NCBI GenBank assembly: GCA_010645155.1
Contig: CM021322.1
Span: 5,559,077 to 5,623,076, forward strand
Length of the DNA stretch: 64,000 bases
Direction of reading: 5' to 3'
DNA from: Tigriopus japonicus
Lineage: Eukaryota; Arthropoda; Copepoda; Harpacticoida; Harpacticidae
Under the pieces are notes generated by a model. That model saw nothing but the letters and a program-made list of their open reading frames with translations. It did not search any database and was not told the DNA's origin. The position numbers and the translations under genes were made by a program. Position 1 is the first letter of the stretch. Each line of letters begins with the position of its first letter. Of this stretch, positions 35,001 through 46,739 are shown piece by piece.

Positions 35001-38000
35001 AATAGTTCACTTTACACTTTAAACTGTCAACATAGAAGAGTTCGATCAAGTTTTGGTACGTAAGTTGTCATTGAAAAACGCAGCTTATGGAGCAAAGCTT
35101 GCTCGAGCATGGTTATTTCTACTCCATATCGTATGCTTCTTTGAAGCTTTTAGATATGCTTCTACTATAAAGGATTTTAAACCAAGCTTGAAAAATTCGC
35201 CCATAGACAGGGTTGGTCAGGGGGATTATCCCCTCCAAAAAGAGTCCCGTTTATCCCCCTTGGGATAAACGGGATTTTCCTTCAAGCAGTAAAAGGGATA
35301 AACGGGATAAACGGGATTTTCCTACTTTTCAAGCTTTTTTCCTACTTTTCACGCTTTTTTCCTACTTTTCAAGCATTTTTTCTTACTCTTCAAGCATTTT
35401 TTCCGACCTTAAAAGCATTTTTTTCTTGCTCTTCAAGCATTCTTACCTTAAAAGCAATTTTCTCTTACTCTTCCAGCATTTTTTCCTACCTTAAAAGCAT
35501 TTTTTCTGTCTTCAAGCATTTTATCCTATCTTAAAAGCAATTTTCCTACGTTTCAAGCGTTTCTTCCTCATTTCTATAATTATTCACAAATTTCTGTAAC
35601 AGTATATTACCCACAAAATCTCACTTTTTTCAATTAAGTCCCACACAAAAAATGATTTCCATTAATACAATGAAAACTCCTAGGTTTTTAGCTTTTATTT
35701 GTTTGTGTTTCCGAAGTCAAAACGCAGCTTTGCAGCTGTAATCTGATATAGGCTGTCTGCTCTGTAGGAATATTGCAGGGTTAGTTGGGGGACTTTCTCA
35801 TCCATAAAGCGTCCTGTTTTTTGGGATTAACGGGATTTTCCTCCAAGGAATAACAGGGATAAAGGGGATTTCCCTCCTTTTTCAAACAAATTCCCCTTAT
35901 TTCTAGAAATTACTTCGTTTTTGTGTCTCTGTATTACATTCACTGAGCATGAAGTTTTCTTACCTCAATATCTTCAACTGTGGAAGACTTCAATTTCATC
36001 ACCACTCGACAAGTATTGTCAATTGTAACATGTTTTTTTAGTTTGATAATATATAACAATTATTTCTGTTATATATCTGTTAAATATTGTAAATATATTT
36101 TATTGATATTTATATTAAGCCTTTAGTGTTTGATCGGCCATTTTCAGTGATGCCAAAAAGTATTCAAACATGTCAAAATCGGAACAAAATTTGCTTTATT
36201 TCGTTTATCCACCGGTTCATCCCGTTTATCCTCCCATCTATCCCGTTTATCCCCCCATTTATCCCGTTTATCCCGTTTATCCCCCAATTTATCCCGTTTA
36301 TCCCCGGGTAAAGGGGATAAATCGAAAAAGTTGATCCCCCGACCAACCCTGCCCATAGATGACGTGAAAGAGGGGGCAAGTACTAAGCACTAAGCTCACA
36401 AGTCTTTTCTCTTTTCTTGCCCAACCTTTCCCGTCATCTATTGGCGAATTTTTCAAGCTTGGTTTAAAATCCTTTATACCCCCAAACTACTTCAACAACC
36501 GCCCTTATAGTGCATGAATCTCGTCTTTATTCTGAGGAATCTATTGAGAAAAAGAAATTAAAACCATGTGCAGATCCTCGTTATCGGGATTCACTTTCTT
36601 TTTACAAACTTTAAAGTTGATTAACGTTTATTATCAAAGCCTCTTTGAAAGGATGCAACCGGTTCAACCCACTTGAAGTTGATTCAAAGGCTCCCAAATG
36701 ATGCCCATAGGTGTTAGTTAATTGTCAACATGCGTACTATGTCATTGGAAAAATACTAATAAGTTTTACTAGAAAGTAGCTTTGCTGACGTGTTAATATT
36801 TCTCCACAAGAGCCTAGATAGCACTAGAAAACAGCTTTTTAAATAAACTCCACAGAGACTAATTCCATCTAAGTCAGTGACTCTGCAAGTTAATGTATCA
36901 GTGTAAATCAATGTTTATTTGTGTAAAACACAATCGAATACCAAACATTATTTTTAGCTTAAAGAAAAGAAAATTTGCAAATAAGTCATTGCTTAATTTT
37001 GGCCATAAAAAGAACATGTGCAAAAAAAACATGGGCTAAGAGGCAGAAATTTGCAAAAAAAAAAACGAAAACCTTGCCAAATTACATGAGAAAGATCCGA
37101 CGAGTATTTTTTTAGCGATCAATAAGGTAAAGCAAGACAAAAAAGAATAAAAAGATGAATAAATTCATGTCCCTAAATATCATGACTTTGACCTTGAAAG
37201 AGATAAGGCTCATTGGATCCAAGAGAAAATATCACGACAAAAGGTCAAAAGGTTTCAGGGTATTGCAAATACCTTGGGAAAGCATCTTTCAAAATAAAGG
37301 ATTTAGAATGGAAGCGTCTTTAAATAGACGTTTTGACAGGCTGTTTATGATTCTGTCACCTCGAACAATTCGATCGAAGACAAAGAATCCTATTTATTAT
37401 CTTAAAGACTTCGTTTAAGATACAACATTTGATATCCAACCAACGTAATTGACATATTTCGTCAAGTTTCCGGAAAAAGGTTGGCTGACATAACTCGAGG
37501 CTTGGAAAGAGCAGTGGAATCCAAATGAATCATTGATATCGTAGCGAAGAATGAGACCAAAAAAAATCGCCAAATAAACTACGAGTCGGAATCTCTTTTC
37601 AAGCTTTGGAATTGGAAGCTAAAAGTATATTTCGTACCACAGAGGATCTCTTGGACAAAAAAAATCAACGATCCTTGGCTGATCGTGCTCTGTTCCATTT
37701 CCCTGGGTTCACAATTCGGATTAAGGAGTAGACGGAAAACTTTTCCTTGGAGTTGTCTTTGGAGAGAAAAGACCAAACAGCTATCCATCTGTCTGAAGTT
37801 TACTGTAATCTTAAAAAGCCTCACATGACGTCTTCAAAATATACTGCAAAAACATACGAAGGAGCATATTTAGTATATTCAATTGATTTCATGATAAGTG
37901 GAGAAACAATTGTTGATTTTTTGGCGAAGGGGTTTCAAAAACATAGATTGTTATGAAAAGTCGACCAAGGACCACCGATGTCGAGTCATCTTCGAATGAA

Positions 38001-40950
38001 TGAATATTGCCCACCTGACACATTTTTGTTTCACGTCAACTTCTGCACTCATAAGCTACTTAAAGTACTGTGTATCCGTTATGTGTTCCAACTTCCAAAG
38101 TACCATTTGTGTTCCATGGTACATCCAAAAATAAAAATGTTACAAGCTTGCTTGCCTCGAGAGTTACTCAACGATTCCTCATAATATTCGGCAAGTGTGA
38201 AGTTGTCGGGCTAAAAAGGGCACATTTTTGAAAAGATTTTGTTTTTCAAAATGATAGGTCTTCCCCCTTCCTCAAGCTAGCAAGTAATAACTACGCACCA
38301 CCTTCGAAAGCAAAATCGAAAACCTTCTCAAACTGTTCTTGGGTTTCTCGTTTTTGGCCCTTAGCGGACACATCTTGCTTCAGTTCTTCATAAAACCAGT
38401 ACAGGAAACGCCGCTTTGAACTAGTAGGACTTCAAGTACCAAGAACAAGTTGAAAATACGGGCCCTGGCTTGCATTCAGCAGGCTAAGTATTTCAAATTT
38501 CAGCTCAATCGAACGCCGGGGTGAAAAGTTATCCCTTCTCAAACTTATGTCCTGAGGAGAGCATTGAATAAATGAAATTGCCCCTTATGTGGTAAAACAA
38601 TTACCAGAAAAGGGCTAGTTCATTCATTCTCGGTAGGATTTGCACTGAAGTTTGAGTGAGCATAACTTTTGTCTCCGACGTTCGATTGAGCTGAAAATGG
38701 AACTACGAATTCTTATCAACATTGACAAGATCACATTTGCAGAAGAACGTAATTGAACTGTTCCTACTGGAAATCAGGATTCCTCTCGTTAGCCTTCCAG
38801 TCCAGAGAAATTCAGTAGTTCTTGGATAGTGATAATGCGACAAACCAACAAGCGATCAACTCAAACTATAGAATTACAGGAATTAACCGAGGTAGTCTGT
38901 AGAGCAAGTTACAATCCCTAAGCTGAACTAAACACATATTTCAAACTGTTCTCGCCAAAGGTTAGAACAACAACAAAAGCAACCAGGGTTTGTTTTCGCG
39001 AAATCAGAACTCGGTCTGCATTGACAACTTTTGTTTCTGAGGCGGGACACGGAACAGTAGTCCGTGATAACTAAAAATGAACATGGTTCTTGAAGCGAGG
39101 AAGACCAGTCAGCCTTCTTCAAGCACTTGAATGTGGGACAAAGGTCCGTTTGGAAAGGTATTTTACGATCTCATGGAGGTCATCCGAGACCCGCATTGAA
39201 TCATGAGGAGGGGAAATTCTGGTCAAGGTCAAGGTCCCCTTCAATGCTGTCTTTCAAGGATCCTTGAGACGAATTTAGTCGGTCTGTTTGGCAGGATGTC
39301 TTAAGAATGGTCCGCCACTTTCGCGTTTCAAATAAGATTTAGGATTTTCTGTAGAAATTGTGATCAAACTAACTGAGTGGGATCTCTTTGACCCTGAGGA
39401 CAGAAACAAGCAGGTTCCTCCAAGGAATGCACCAACAAGACGGCAACCATAAAATCGTTAGTACTACAATATTTGGGACCAATTGCGCGTCTTGGCAAAA
39501 AAAAAGAAAGGAAGGGCCCTCGTTTTAGCCTGAGAAATGTAAAATGTGCGAGTTTCAACACAAAATGTTCATTACAGCATTGTTGAAAAATATCAAATCT
39601 CATCGGGGTAGGAGCTTTCCATTCAGTGTTGTAGAGCAAAATCATGGATCAAAGAACATGGGACTAGGAAAATGGTTGAAAAAATAAGACCGAAACCATG
39701 TTTCAAAATTAAAGCCAAGCAAAAGACCCTGAAAATTAATAGAATATACTGTAGGTGGAATATGATAGAAAGAAAGTAAATCCAATTTCTTGAAAACTAT
39801 TTAGTTGGCGAAACACTTGACTTTAATGAATTTTTGATCACGTTGAATACGAAAGTTTGAAAAGAACTCGATCCCCAGGTTTCAGCCTGTTCCATTGAGT
39901 TCCAAACCCAAGATGACTCATGAAATAAACGACAGGGTTCTGATTCTCATCAAATGAGGCTAAAGGTCAATTGGGAAACTGGAGGTTTTCGTGTAGTAAA
40001 TGGGCCAACAGCAAGAAAGGGATCTAATTGTTACATTCAAAGAAACTATTCCCACTTACCAAAGACCATATCCAGCCTTCGTTTACATGGGAGTGCCATG
40101 GATTGGCTTTCTTTGGCCTTGAGAACTTGGTCATCATTTCCCTTGGATATAGAATATCGCATTAGATGGAATTTGCCTGAGTAGGAAACTCAAGCATAAA
40201 AATATCGACGGCTCATTCCTCTGAGCTTCTAAAACTCCCTAGTTGTCAAGGATAGTTTTTTGTTTCAACAACATGCTTTGTGAAGAATTTTGATGAAAGT
40301 TTTTTTTTCCATGATTGGCTGGGTGTTTTCCAGATTTATTAGACATTCTGGTTTAATCGAGTACCACTAGATGAAAGCGGATGAATGAACAGCGTGTATT
40401 GTTAATAGAACCAAACTCATCAACCATGATTGCAAATAAAAGTTTGTTTACTTTGATCGGTGAAAACGTTTTGATCATTTATTTTTCGAGATTTGTCAGC
40501 AATATTCCAGAACTGAAGTAATTATTCATTTATTACAATATCTAGAGGCCATATGAGAAGCTTAAGATTCTCTTTTTGTAATTACAAAAAGTAATACAAT
40601 GTCTTAGTTCTTTGGTCATTTGGAAACTAAATCACTGTGCAAGCGTTTTTTTTCCTTTAGGCCAGAGAGGACATCAATTTGGACGGTGAGGACAATGTTC
40701 TATCATACGAGAATGAGAGAAAGGCCACCAAGATGTCCAACGAGACGCCCAAGGAAGTGGATTTCATGTCTGAGCTGATGTTGGGCCAGTTCTCACTTAC
40801 TTGCAACATCAGCCACAAAGGCAAAATCTCCACGGCCAAGATTTACGACAAATCGGATCCTGATGGTGCAGATGCGGCCAAACGAGAGTTCAAGAATCTC
40901 AAATCTCTTCGTCATCAAAGAATGGTAAGGAAATATTTATGCTTTTTTTT

Positions 40951-41022
<72 letters not shown>

Positions 41023-44000
41023 TTCATTTATGAGTTTATGAGTTTATTGCGATGTCTTTTATATCAATTTGGTCACAGAAGTATAAGGAAGGAAATATTG
41101 GACATTCTTAAATAAGCAGGAATACACGTATGTTCTTAGGCCAACCAAATTGTATTGGAGTAGTCGATAGGAAAGCGGGCATTTCGTGCAAGTTAATCGA
41201 TAGGGGCGTTGTGTGGAATAAAATTCCATGTTCACAGATGCGGCTCATCACGTCCGACTTGAACTCAGTTGAATTCAAGTTGCTACAGATGATCTCTCAA
41301 TGTTGTCTTCTTAAAAGAACAAAGACAGGGCCTATTCTAAGGCTCTGGTTTGACCTCATCAGAGTTCAAAATGCTTGCGCTCTACAATTTCCATGTTAAA
41401 GAAGCTATTTGACCGCAAGTTTGTCGTGGAGGCGCACTGCACAAAAAGAGGTTGTTTTTGCGACCTCCAACGATGAAATGAGGCTTTCTAAAGAAAGAAA
41501 AACGCGGAAACTCACAATTATATGGGGAGGGTGGTGCTACTGCAGTTGACAGTTGGGGAAAATCTTGGAGAAACACACATTGAGGCTAACAAGCAAACGA
41601 ATTTCCCCTATGAAGGCAATGTCAAAGAACATTTATTTAACGTCTTGAAAAAGTCAATGCTTCATTACTATCTGAGTCTTTACTCACCAAGGTGTTTCGT
41701 GACTTGGCATTCAACAATGTAGAAGATTCAGATGTTTTTTTAGCGTGAGTGGTGTTTCTCATAGTGCTTGTTAAGAATTTTTAGAAAGTGAAGTCTGAAG
41801 TTCAAAAGGGGAAAGGGTTGATTTGATTTTTGCCAGTTGCAAGCACCTTGTTCTACGCATTATTTCTTTTTTTTAAATCTTATGTGCCAGAAATATTCAG
41901 CCCATCACTATGTAACAAAATTTAACTGTAGCCGTTCCGCCATAAACGAAATCAATAACTATTAATGAATTGAACTTTTTCAAGGAAGAGATCTTCTAAT
42001 AACAAATTCCAACGTCACCGAAAATTACAAGTAAAGTTTTAATGGGAAATAAGCAGGACGCCATTGATCTAATAACGTAGAAGGTCAAACAAGTAAAAGT
42101 ATGCTCTTCAAAAAAGAAAAAAGTTTTTGTAAAATTATGACGTTGCAAATTAGAAAGTGCTTTCTTCGTGACTTTTATACAAATTTATCATTTATTTGTG
42201 GCCAGTCTTTTCGAATGAAGGGAGCTTCACGTACGTTCTTGGGGCTGAAGGCACGTAGACCCGTAGTATATTGCCATCGGATCAAAAGATCCCCGTCGCT
42301 GATTGTTCCACCATGGGCAGATTAACACTACCCGAGATAATTGGGACATGTTTGTCCGTCCCCAGATTCATCAGTCATCATTCTTGGCGTTCAGCAGCCT
42401 CCAGGAGTTTCCTTCGAACTTCCAGCAACACTTTTGAGTTATCATTGATCGCTAGTAATTAGTCAAACATCCTGAGCTTTTTTTGTAGCTTCACTTCCAA
42501 CAACTCAAAACGAACTTTCCGGGATTTTTGTGCTTATCCAAGAAGCACAGAATTTGCTGGAATCGAAGGCTAGCCATAAGAATTATAATTTCCAGAAGGG
42601 TAAAGTCAATTGCTTTCTTCTACAAATGCCTTTCTTGGGTAGACTACGTATTTCAGTTTTCAGCTCAATCGAATGTCGCAATAAAAAGTTATGCCTTCTC
42701 AAAGCTGCTAGCCTCCAAAACCGGAGAAATTAGCTAGTTCTCGGCTCATCAACCCTTGTCTTTTTATCTGCAGTAGCTAAAATGGAAGACTCAATAGAAT
42801 GTCCTTGAAAAAGAAAACCAATAAACATCTGCAACAGTATTTTTTGTTCGTTTTAGATAGCCATCTCGACTCGCCTTTAAGCTCATTGTTTGTTTGTGAT
42901 GTTTTGAAAGGGCTTTTTGAAATGCTAATCCGTGTCTGTTCTCACTGTATGATCAAGTGATCGCTCATGAATAATACATTAGCCTTTCCGACACTTAACA
43001 TGGCATTCCTCCTGATTTGCCTGGCTTCAAATCTTACTTTCCGTATCCGTCTCTCCTTAGGTGACCCTTTTGGAGGCCTTTGAGAATGACAAGATGTGTC
43101 TCTTGAAGCTCGACACTTTACCTGGAACAGATGTTCTGAGTTATTTTGCCGAACGTGCCACTTATTCCGAGCAAATGGTGGCAGATATCGCCAGTCAAAC
43201 CATCGATGCCCTCAGCTACATTCACTGGAGAGGCAAGGTCTTTCTGAATCTGGAACCTGGCAACATCATTGTTTGCTCGGGTCGCTCTCTGGGCAAGACG
43301 GTCCAAGTGAAACTGGCCAATTTTGAGACCGCTCAAACTGTGTCCGAAACCGGAACTCAAATCAAAGGATCCTACAACTTTGACTATGCCGGTAAGTAGT
43401 GGGGCCTTGGGATTAGCTCGAAGCAGTCTGAGCTTTACTGGTGGCCTTTCAAGTTCGCCGACTAAATACACAAGGGATAGTGAAATGAAAAAAACACTGC
43501 CGGAGTGGAAGTTTTGCGTTTGAAAGGTTAACCATTGAATATTTATCGGGTTACATTGCACTCCACATAAGACATGATTTTCAACTCGTCATGAGATAAT
43601 TAAACCTGAAAAACAAACTTCGATAAACTACCATCTATTTTGGATTGAGGTAGCTTTGAATAATCAACAAAATGCCAAGCAAGCATTATACAATTACAAA
43701 AGCAATCCATTGTACGTCACTAAATGCTTCGTTGGTCAATCCATGCTTATGAAAAAAAGCTGATGCATGCAATCGGTTCCAAGTCTTCCGCATTAATCAT
43801 TTCAGCTCCCGAGATTCTGAAGGAGGCCCAAGCATTTCCCCAATCCGATGTGTGGAGCTTGGGTGTGCTCATGTACGTGCTCTTGTCGGGTCAACTGCCT
43901 TTCAAGGGCGAAACGGCTGAAGAAACCCGGGATAATATCCTGAACGTTCGATTCAAATTTGAGTGGCTCTACAAAGAGACCACCATGGAGGCCACCCGTT

Positions 44001-45187
44001 TACTCATGTGGATCTTCAAGAGCACTCCCTGGTGAGAAGAAATTTTATGAGCAAACCACAAAGTTCCGAGTTTTCTTTGATGATGAAAATTTGTTGCTCC
44101 CTTTGAGGGAAAATAGTCCGCACTAGCATCGATATAGGCGCTAAGCGCTTAGATTCCCAACTTTGAAGCGTCCTCTGGTGGTAAACACCGCTGTCTACAG
44201 ATCGAAACCGAGATGGACTTAGTCGATTTTAGCCAAGTCGTAGATATCTTGACTACTGGACGTCGTACGACCAACCACTTGGTTGGTAAATTAGTGCATT
44301 GAACAATCTCCTGGGAATTGATCACAAACCGGTCTACTGTACTGTTTTTCCAACCAACCAAGCGGTCGTCCCCCATCCAGTGCCAAGAAATCTATGGCCA
44401 AGTGGACTTGCTTGTGCATGCGTGTAACGCCATTTTTTCGGTTTCAACTTCAGAGTTATGACGCTAGGGGTCCCAGTAGGGCTGAAAGTCTCTCTCATTA
44501 GAAGTGTGGATAAGCCGTCTCTGGCACTAGACTCTAGTCCACACACACTTTGAATTGGGCAGTAATGGCGCCCTTTGAGCTGGCCAATTGCTTGGAAAAA
44601 GATCCGTAGAATGATGGCATCTAATCTAATGAGAGCCCACAAAGACTCCAAAATTGGGCTTCTGCAGTAGGGCCTGATTGAGTCGATAGGTCGAATTGAA
44701 AAGAAAGCCCAATATCTTTATCCTCGATGATGCCCCTGGGTGGCTTCCAAACCACATCGATCCCAATTGGTTCTTCTTATTTTTTTCATAGGAAACGACC
44801 CTCACTGGAAGAGATCCAGACTCACCGTTGGCTCAATCCCGTTGATTACATGGCCAAGAAACGGGCTAGAGCTTATTTCCCATCCATTAGGATACAGGTA
44901 CGGTATTCAATAACCAATTTTCGGCAAAATTATTGTGGTCTGTACTTAGTTAGTATGTACAATTGTACATGGGTTTGATAACAAGTTATGTTGCCAAAAT
45001 AGCCACCTTTTCAGGGAAAGGTTGACCCGAACTGATGTCGTGCAATAGATACATATTGTCTTAATTTTCTTGTGGTTTATTGGAATTCTCTTGGTGTGTG
45101 TTGCAGAAATTCGCCCGAGAATATCACCGATCTCGTCCACGAATGGAAATGGATGCCGCATCATTTTTCTCGAAGATGCTCGATTAA
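19551..45187 (+). CDS. unc-89: Unc-89/obscurin-type giant muscle protein (Ig/FN3/two pseudokinases)
   Basis: Twenty-three exons join in phase through GT-AG introns into 2,992 codons plus stop. The order is 18 Ig domains with an FN3 between Ig16 and Ig17, a first kinase domain (about 1954-2252), a conserved linker, Ig19 and FN3 (about 2447-2650), a second kinase domain (about 2688-2945) and a short tail. Ig-FN3-kinase-Ig-FN3-kinase is diagnostic of the Unc-89/obscurin family, which organises the sarcomere M-line in muscle. Both kinases lack catalytic residues and probably act as scaffolds. The start ATG at 19551 lies in a good context (GGAAAAATGG) after an AG acceptor. The frame is also open upstream of that acceptor-side sequence, so 19540-19599 could be an internal exon of a longer isoform. 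The SH3, RhoGEF and PH domains are not seen here. Confidence 0.92.
20922..21436. mobile_element. TA-flanked MITE in unc-89 intron 2
   Basis: Terminal inverted repeats GGTCGGTTGTTGAGGTAG on both ends, flanked by TA at 20920-20921 and 21437-21438. The interior has a second palindrome around ATGCTCGATCAAGTT (near 21020 and, inverted, near 21080), giving a hairpin. A related element starts at 34943. Confidence 0.85.
22558..22805. mobile_element. hAT-like MITE in unc-89 intron 2
   Basis: The ends are CAGGGATCGGCAACC and GGTTGCCTTCCCCTG, the terminal repeat style of hAT elements. The flanking 8 bases are GTCCAAAC and GTCTAAAC, a target duplication with one mismatch. The interior is unusually rich in GGGCCCAC motifs and has no ORF of interest. 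Confidence 0.8.
25237..26506. other. unc-89 intron 7, nothing else seen
   Basis: A 1.27-kb intron between Ig7 and Ig8 exons. Only short open frames and a short local duplication of AAGCTCATGGGAA near 25750 were noticed. Confidence 0.6.
29098..32860 (+). CDS. unc-89: unc-89 exons 12-16: Ig14-18, FN3, kinase 1 and linker
   Basis: Exons: 29098-31650, 31773-32023, 32094-32294, 32452-32569 and 32699-32860. They encode the end of Ig14, Ig15-16, FN3 (about 1602-1700), Ig17-18 and kinase 1. In kinase 1 the glycine loop is GRGTQG and the ATP-binding Lys of NFAAK is present (about 2027). The catalytic loop reads HLGLTPCDV instead of HRDLKPEN, so the Asp is lost (about 2117); DFG is DFS (Asp about 2137). 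About 40 extra residues sit between the glycine loop and the Lys strand. The linker contains EWYANASC, FTHPS and MVYPPGEP, then charged helices (EEEIEIRREDRLEAWGR). Confidence 0.9.
33621..34339 (+). CDS. unc-89: unc-89 exons 17-18: Ig19 and FN3-2
   Basis: Exons 33621-34065 and 34128-34339. Ig19 (about 2447-2545) has both core cysteine-side marks, ITCMVAGDPKP and WLKND, and DAGLYKI. The FN3 (about 2547-2650) starts IPESPDSPIVEAM, with the LLSWKTP Trp and the FRVAAMNKFGWS strand typical of the fold. The 762-base intron before it (32861-33620) holds no gene; the short open frames there are chance. Confidence 0.9.
34672..34785 (+). mobile_element. Monomeric SINE, family B, diverged
   Basis: GGAAGCCACAATAGG, then CCCCAGACGGCCTGCGTTCGAATTCTG and TTGTCGAGAGAAATTCTT, align with the units at 17154 and 47640. 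The B-box has decayed to CGTTCGAATTC. It lies in the large intron of unc-89. Confidence 0.65.
34943..36504. mobile_element. TA-flanked MITE split by a hAT-like insertion
   Basis: The left end GGTCGGTTTTTGAGG follows TA. The right end, reverse-complemented, is GGGCGGTTGTTGAAG. About 46 bases next to the insertion (AAGGATTTTAAACCAAGC onward) are repeated inverted at 36427-36477. Its left part matches the MITE at 20922, including CGAGCATGGTTATTTCTACT. Removing the nested element leaves about 410 bases. Confidence 0.75.
35208..36351. mobile_element. hAT-like non-autonomous element with exact 8-bp duplication
   Basis: Terminal repeats CAGGGTTGGTCAGGGGGAT and, inverted, CAGGGTTGGTCGGGGGATC. CCCATAGA directly flanks both sides (35200-35207 and 36352-36359), an 8-bp target duplication as made by hAT elements. 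The interior has sub-terminal arrays of GGGATAAACGGGAT in opposite orientation at the two ends and a central array of CCTACTTTTCAAGCATTTTT-like units (35325-35560). No transposase is present. Confidence 0.9.
36505..40660. other. Rest of the large unc-89 intron
   Basis: No exon recognised between the FN3-2 and kinase 2 exons. The stretch 37100-37850 gives broken protein-like stretches on the plus strand (for example DIFRQVSGKRLADITRG) that may be an old mobile-element gene, but I cannot name it. Confidence 0.4.
38478..38705. repeat. Foldback copy of a dispersed repeat
   Basis: TTTCAGCTCAATCGAACG (near 38500) and CGTTCGATTGAGCTGAAAA (near 38680) are inverted copies, each followed by a variant of GCATAACTTTT. 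Further copies occur near 42650 (inverted) and 470, so this is a dispersed family of unknown type. Confidence 0.55.
40661..45187 (+). CDS. unc-89: unc-89 exons 19-23: kinase 2 and C-terminus
   Basis: Exons: 40661-40924, 43061-43391, 43806-44031, 44792-44897 and 45107-45187. The N-lobe keeps the Lys of STAKIYD (about 2717). The HRD motif is replaced by FLN (LEPGN follows, about 2806-2808) and DFG by NFE (about 2832-2834), so phosphotransfer is not expected. APE, the SDVWSLGVLMYVLLSGQLPF segment and the RPSLEEIQTHRWL end of the C-lobe are intact. The protein ends FFSKMLD at the stop at 45185-45187. The 6.3-kb intron in front of it is full of mobile elements. Confidence 0.9.
40949..41024 (+). 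repeat. (TTTA)n microsatellite
   Basis: About 19 tandem copies of TTTA, starting about 25 bases inside the intron that follows the first kinase 2 exon. Confidence 0.95.
41040..43060. other. unc-89 intron in kinase 2, no exon seen
   Basis: Short open frames only. An inverted copy of the dispersed GTTCGATTGAGCTGAAAA-type repeat lies near 42650. Confidence 0.5.
44032..44791. other. unc-89 intron, no other feature seen
   Basis: The minus strand holds a 105-codon open frame (44651-44334) with no recognisable domain, probably chance. Confidence 0.5.
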
Positions 45188-45352
45188 ACAGCAACAGGCA
45201 TTCCGAATCAAGGTCGATCGACAAAGAAGACCTTCTCCCAATTGATAAATCCACAGCAGCCAAACCATGTCTCTCTCTCACCCCGTGTACATCTTAGTCT
45301 TTGTTCTTTATCTCTCTCCCTTTGTCTCTCTCTCTCCTTATGTCAATGTCTA

Positions 45353-45358
45353 AATAAA
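45353..45358 (+). terminator. Polyadenylation signal of unc-89
   Basis: AATAAA about 165 bases after the stop codon, following a pyrimidine-rich CTCTCTC stretch in the 3' UTR. Confidence 0.75.
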
Positions 45359-45379
45359 GTATCACTCTCCACTTGAAAC

Positions 45380-46735
45380 ATGAAAAAATCACAAAGCTAT
45401 TAGGCTGAAATAAGTAACTCCTCTACTATTGTTTAGTACACTATTGTTTAGTACACACTCTTTGGGTTTGCGTCTACTAATTGACTACTTCTTACAACAA
45501 ACTACTCACATTTCTTTCATTGAGATGTTCATAACAGATGCTCAAATATCACTTATTCTAACGCCAAAGACAGGGAGGGTGCACTACGTAAAATGCATTT
45601 ATATCCAGAGCACCTTAGAGGCTTAGACTTGGCAATCTGCATCACTCTTGGCCAAATTTGACTTTCCAAGCCAAATGTCGCCCTTTTTCCTTTTTCCATG
45701 GTCAAAGAGCATGCGAAGCCTTCAGCAGATGCCTGAGGCCAACCATTAGCTTTGAAGATAACAAATTACGTTTGACATAGAATTGCGCCACAATCAACGT
45801 TTGTATAACTTTCCTTTTAAAAGCATTTCTATGAAAGATAATAACAGTTAAGATAATAACAGTAGCTATTTGGGTTTACAGTTTTGTCCGCACGGTGTTT
45901 AAAAGTGTCTATCAAGTTTGTGCAGAAATACCCAAGCACAATGAGGTATCTTTTGGACTCAGGAAACTAAGGGGAACAACTTTGATTTGCTGCATTTATT
46001 CAAGTTTCTTCGGGATAAAAAGCTATACCTTTAAAACCTAAAAAAAATAACTATTTCTAAAAAAAAACAAGTCAATGCATATTTAGAGCTCACTTACCGT
46101 AGATACCTGTAGAATTGAAATTATGTAGGTCGACTGCTGAGATATCCAATTTTAGTTGTTCCATTTTTGGCCTTGCACAGCGAAATACGAGGGGCGCACC
46201 AAAAAAATGCATATGGCTTAATAACTTGAGAATAGTAAGATATAATTAAGCAATCATCAAAAGCTATTTCTGGACATGATCAGGGTCTTAGGATTTAAAC
46301 TACTCCCAAAAGTACAACCGCGCCTTGAAGCATGTCGCAAAGGAATGTTTAGGATTGTTTTTTCTCACCCCTAGCGGAGTTTTCTGGAGGCCCCCCAGGT
46401 CCTCGATGTTGGTCTTTTCCAGTTATTTTTCCTCAATGGGAACAACCAAAACTTGCAAAATGCCATTTCCGATTTACATGGTAATCACTGATCAGTTCAA
46501 AATTCTCGAAGATACTCCATTGTAACATGAAGACCTTGGTCTTCCAGTTTTTGAGCTCGAAAAAAGGCACCCTTCTTCCAGCGATCTTGTAAAGCACAAG
46601 CAAGACTTCAGGATCCTTTGAACTTGGGTTCCTGGGGTTGGTTACGGATTTTTTTCTACCGCTATAAGGAATGGGATTCTCTGTAAACAAAAACTCAATA
46701 ATATAATTTTAAAATTAACTTTTACACAAATTTGG
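45380..46735. other. Intergenic gap downstream of unc-89
   Basis: No gene, RNA or mobile-element ends recognised. A short direct duplication, AGATAATAACAGT, is present near 45840. Confidence 0.5.
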
Positions 46736-46739
46736 TCTA

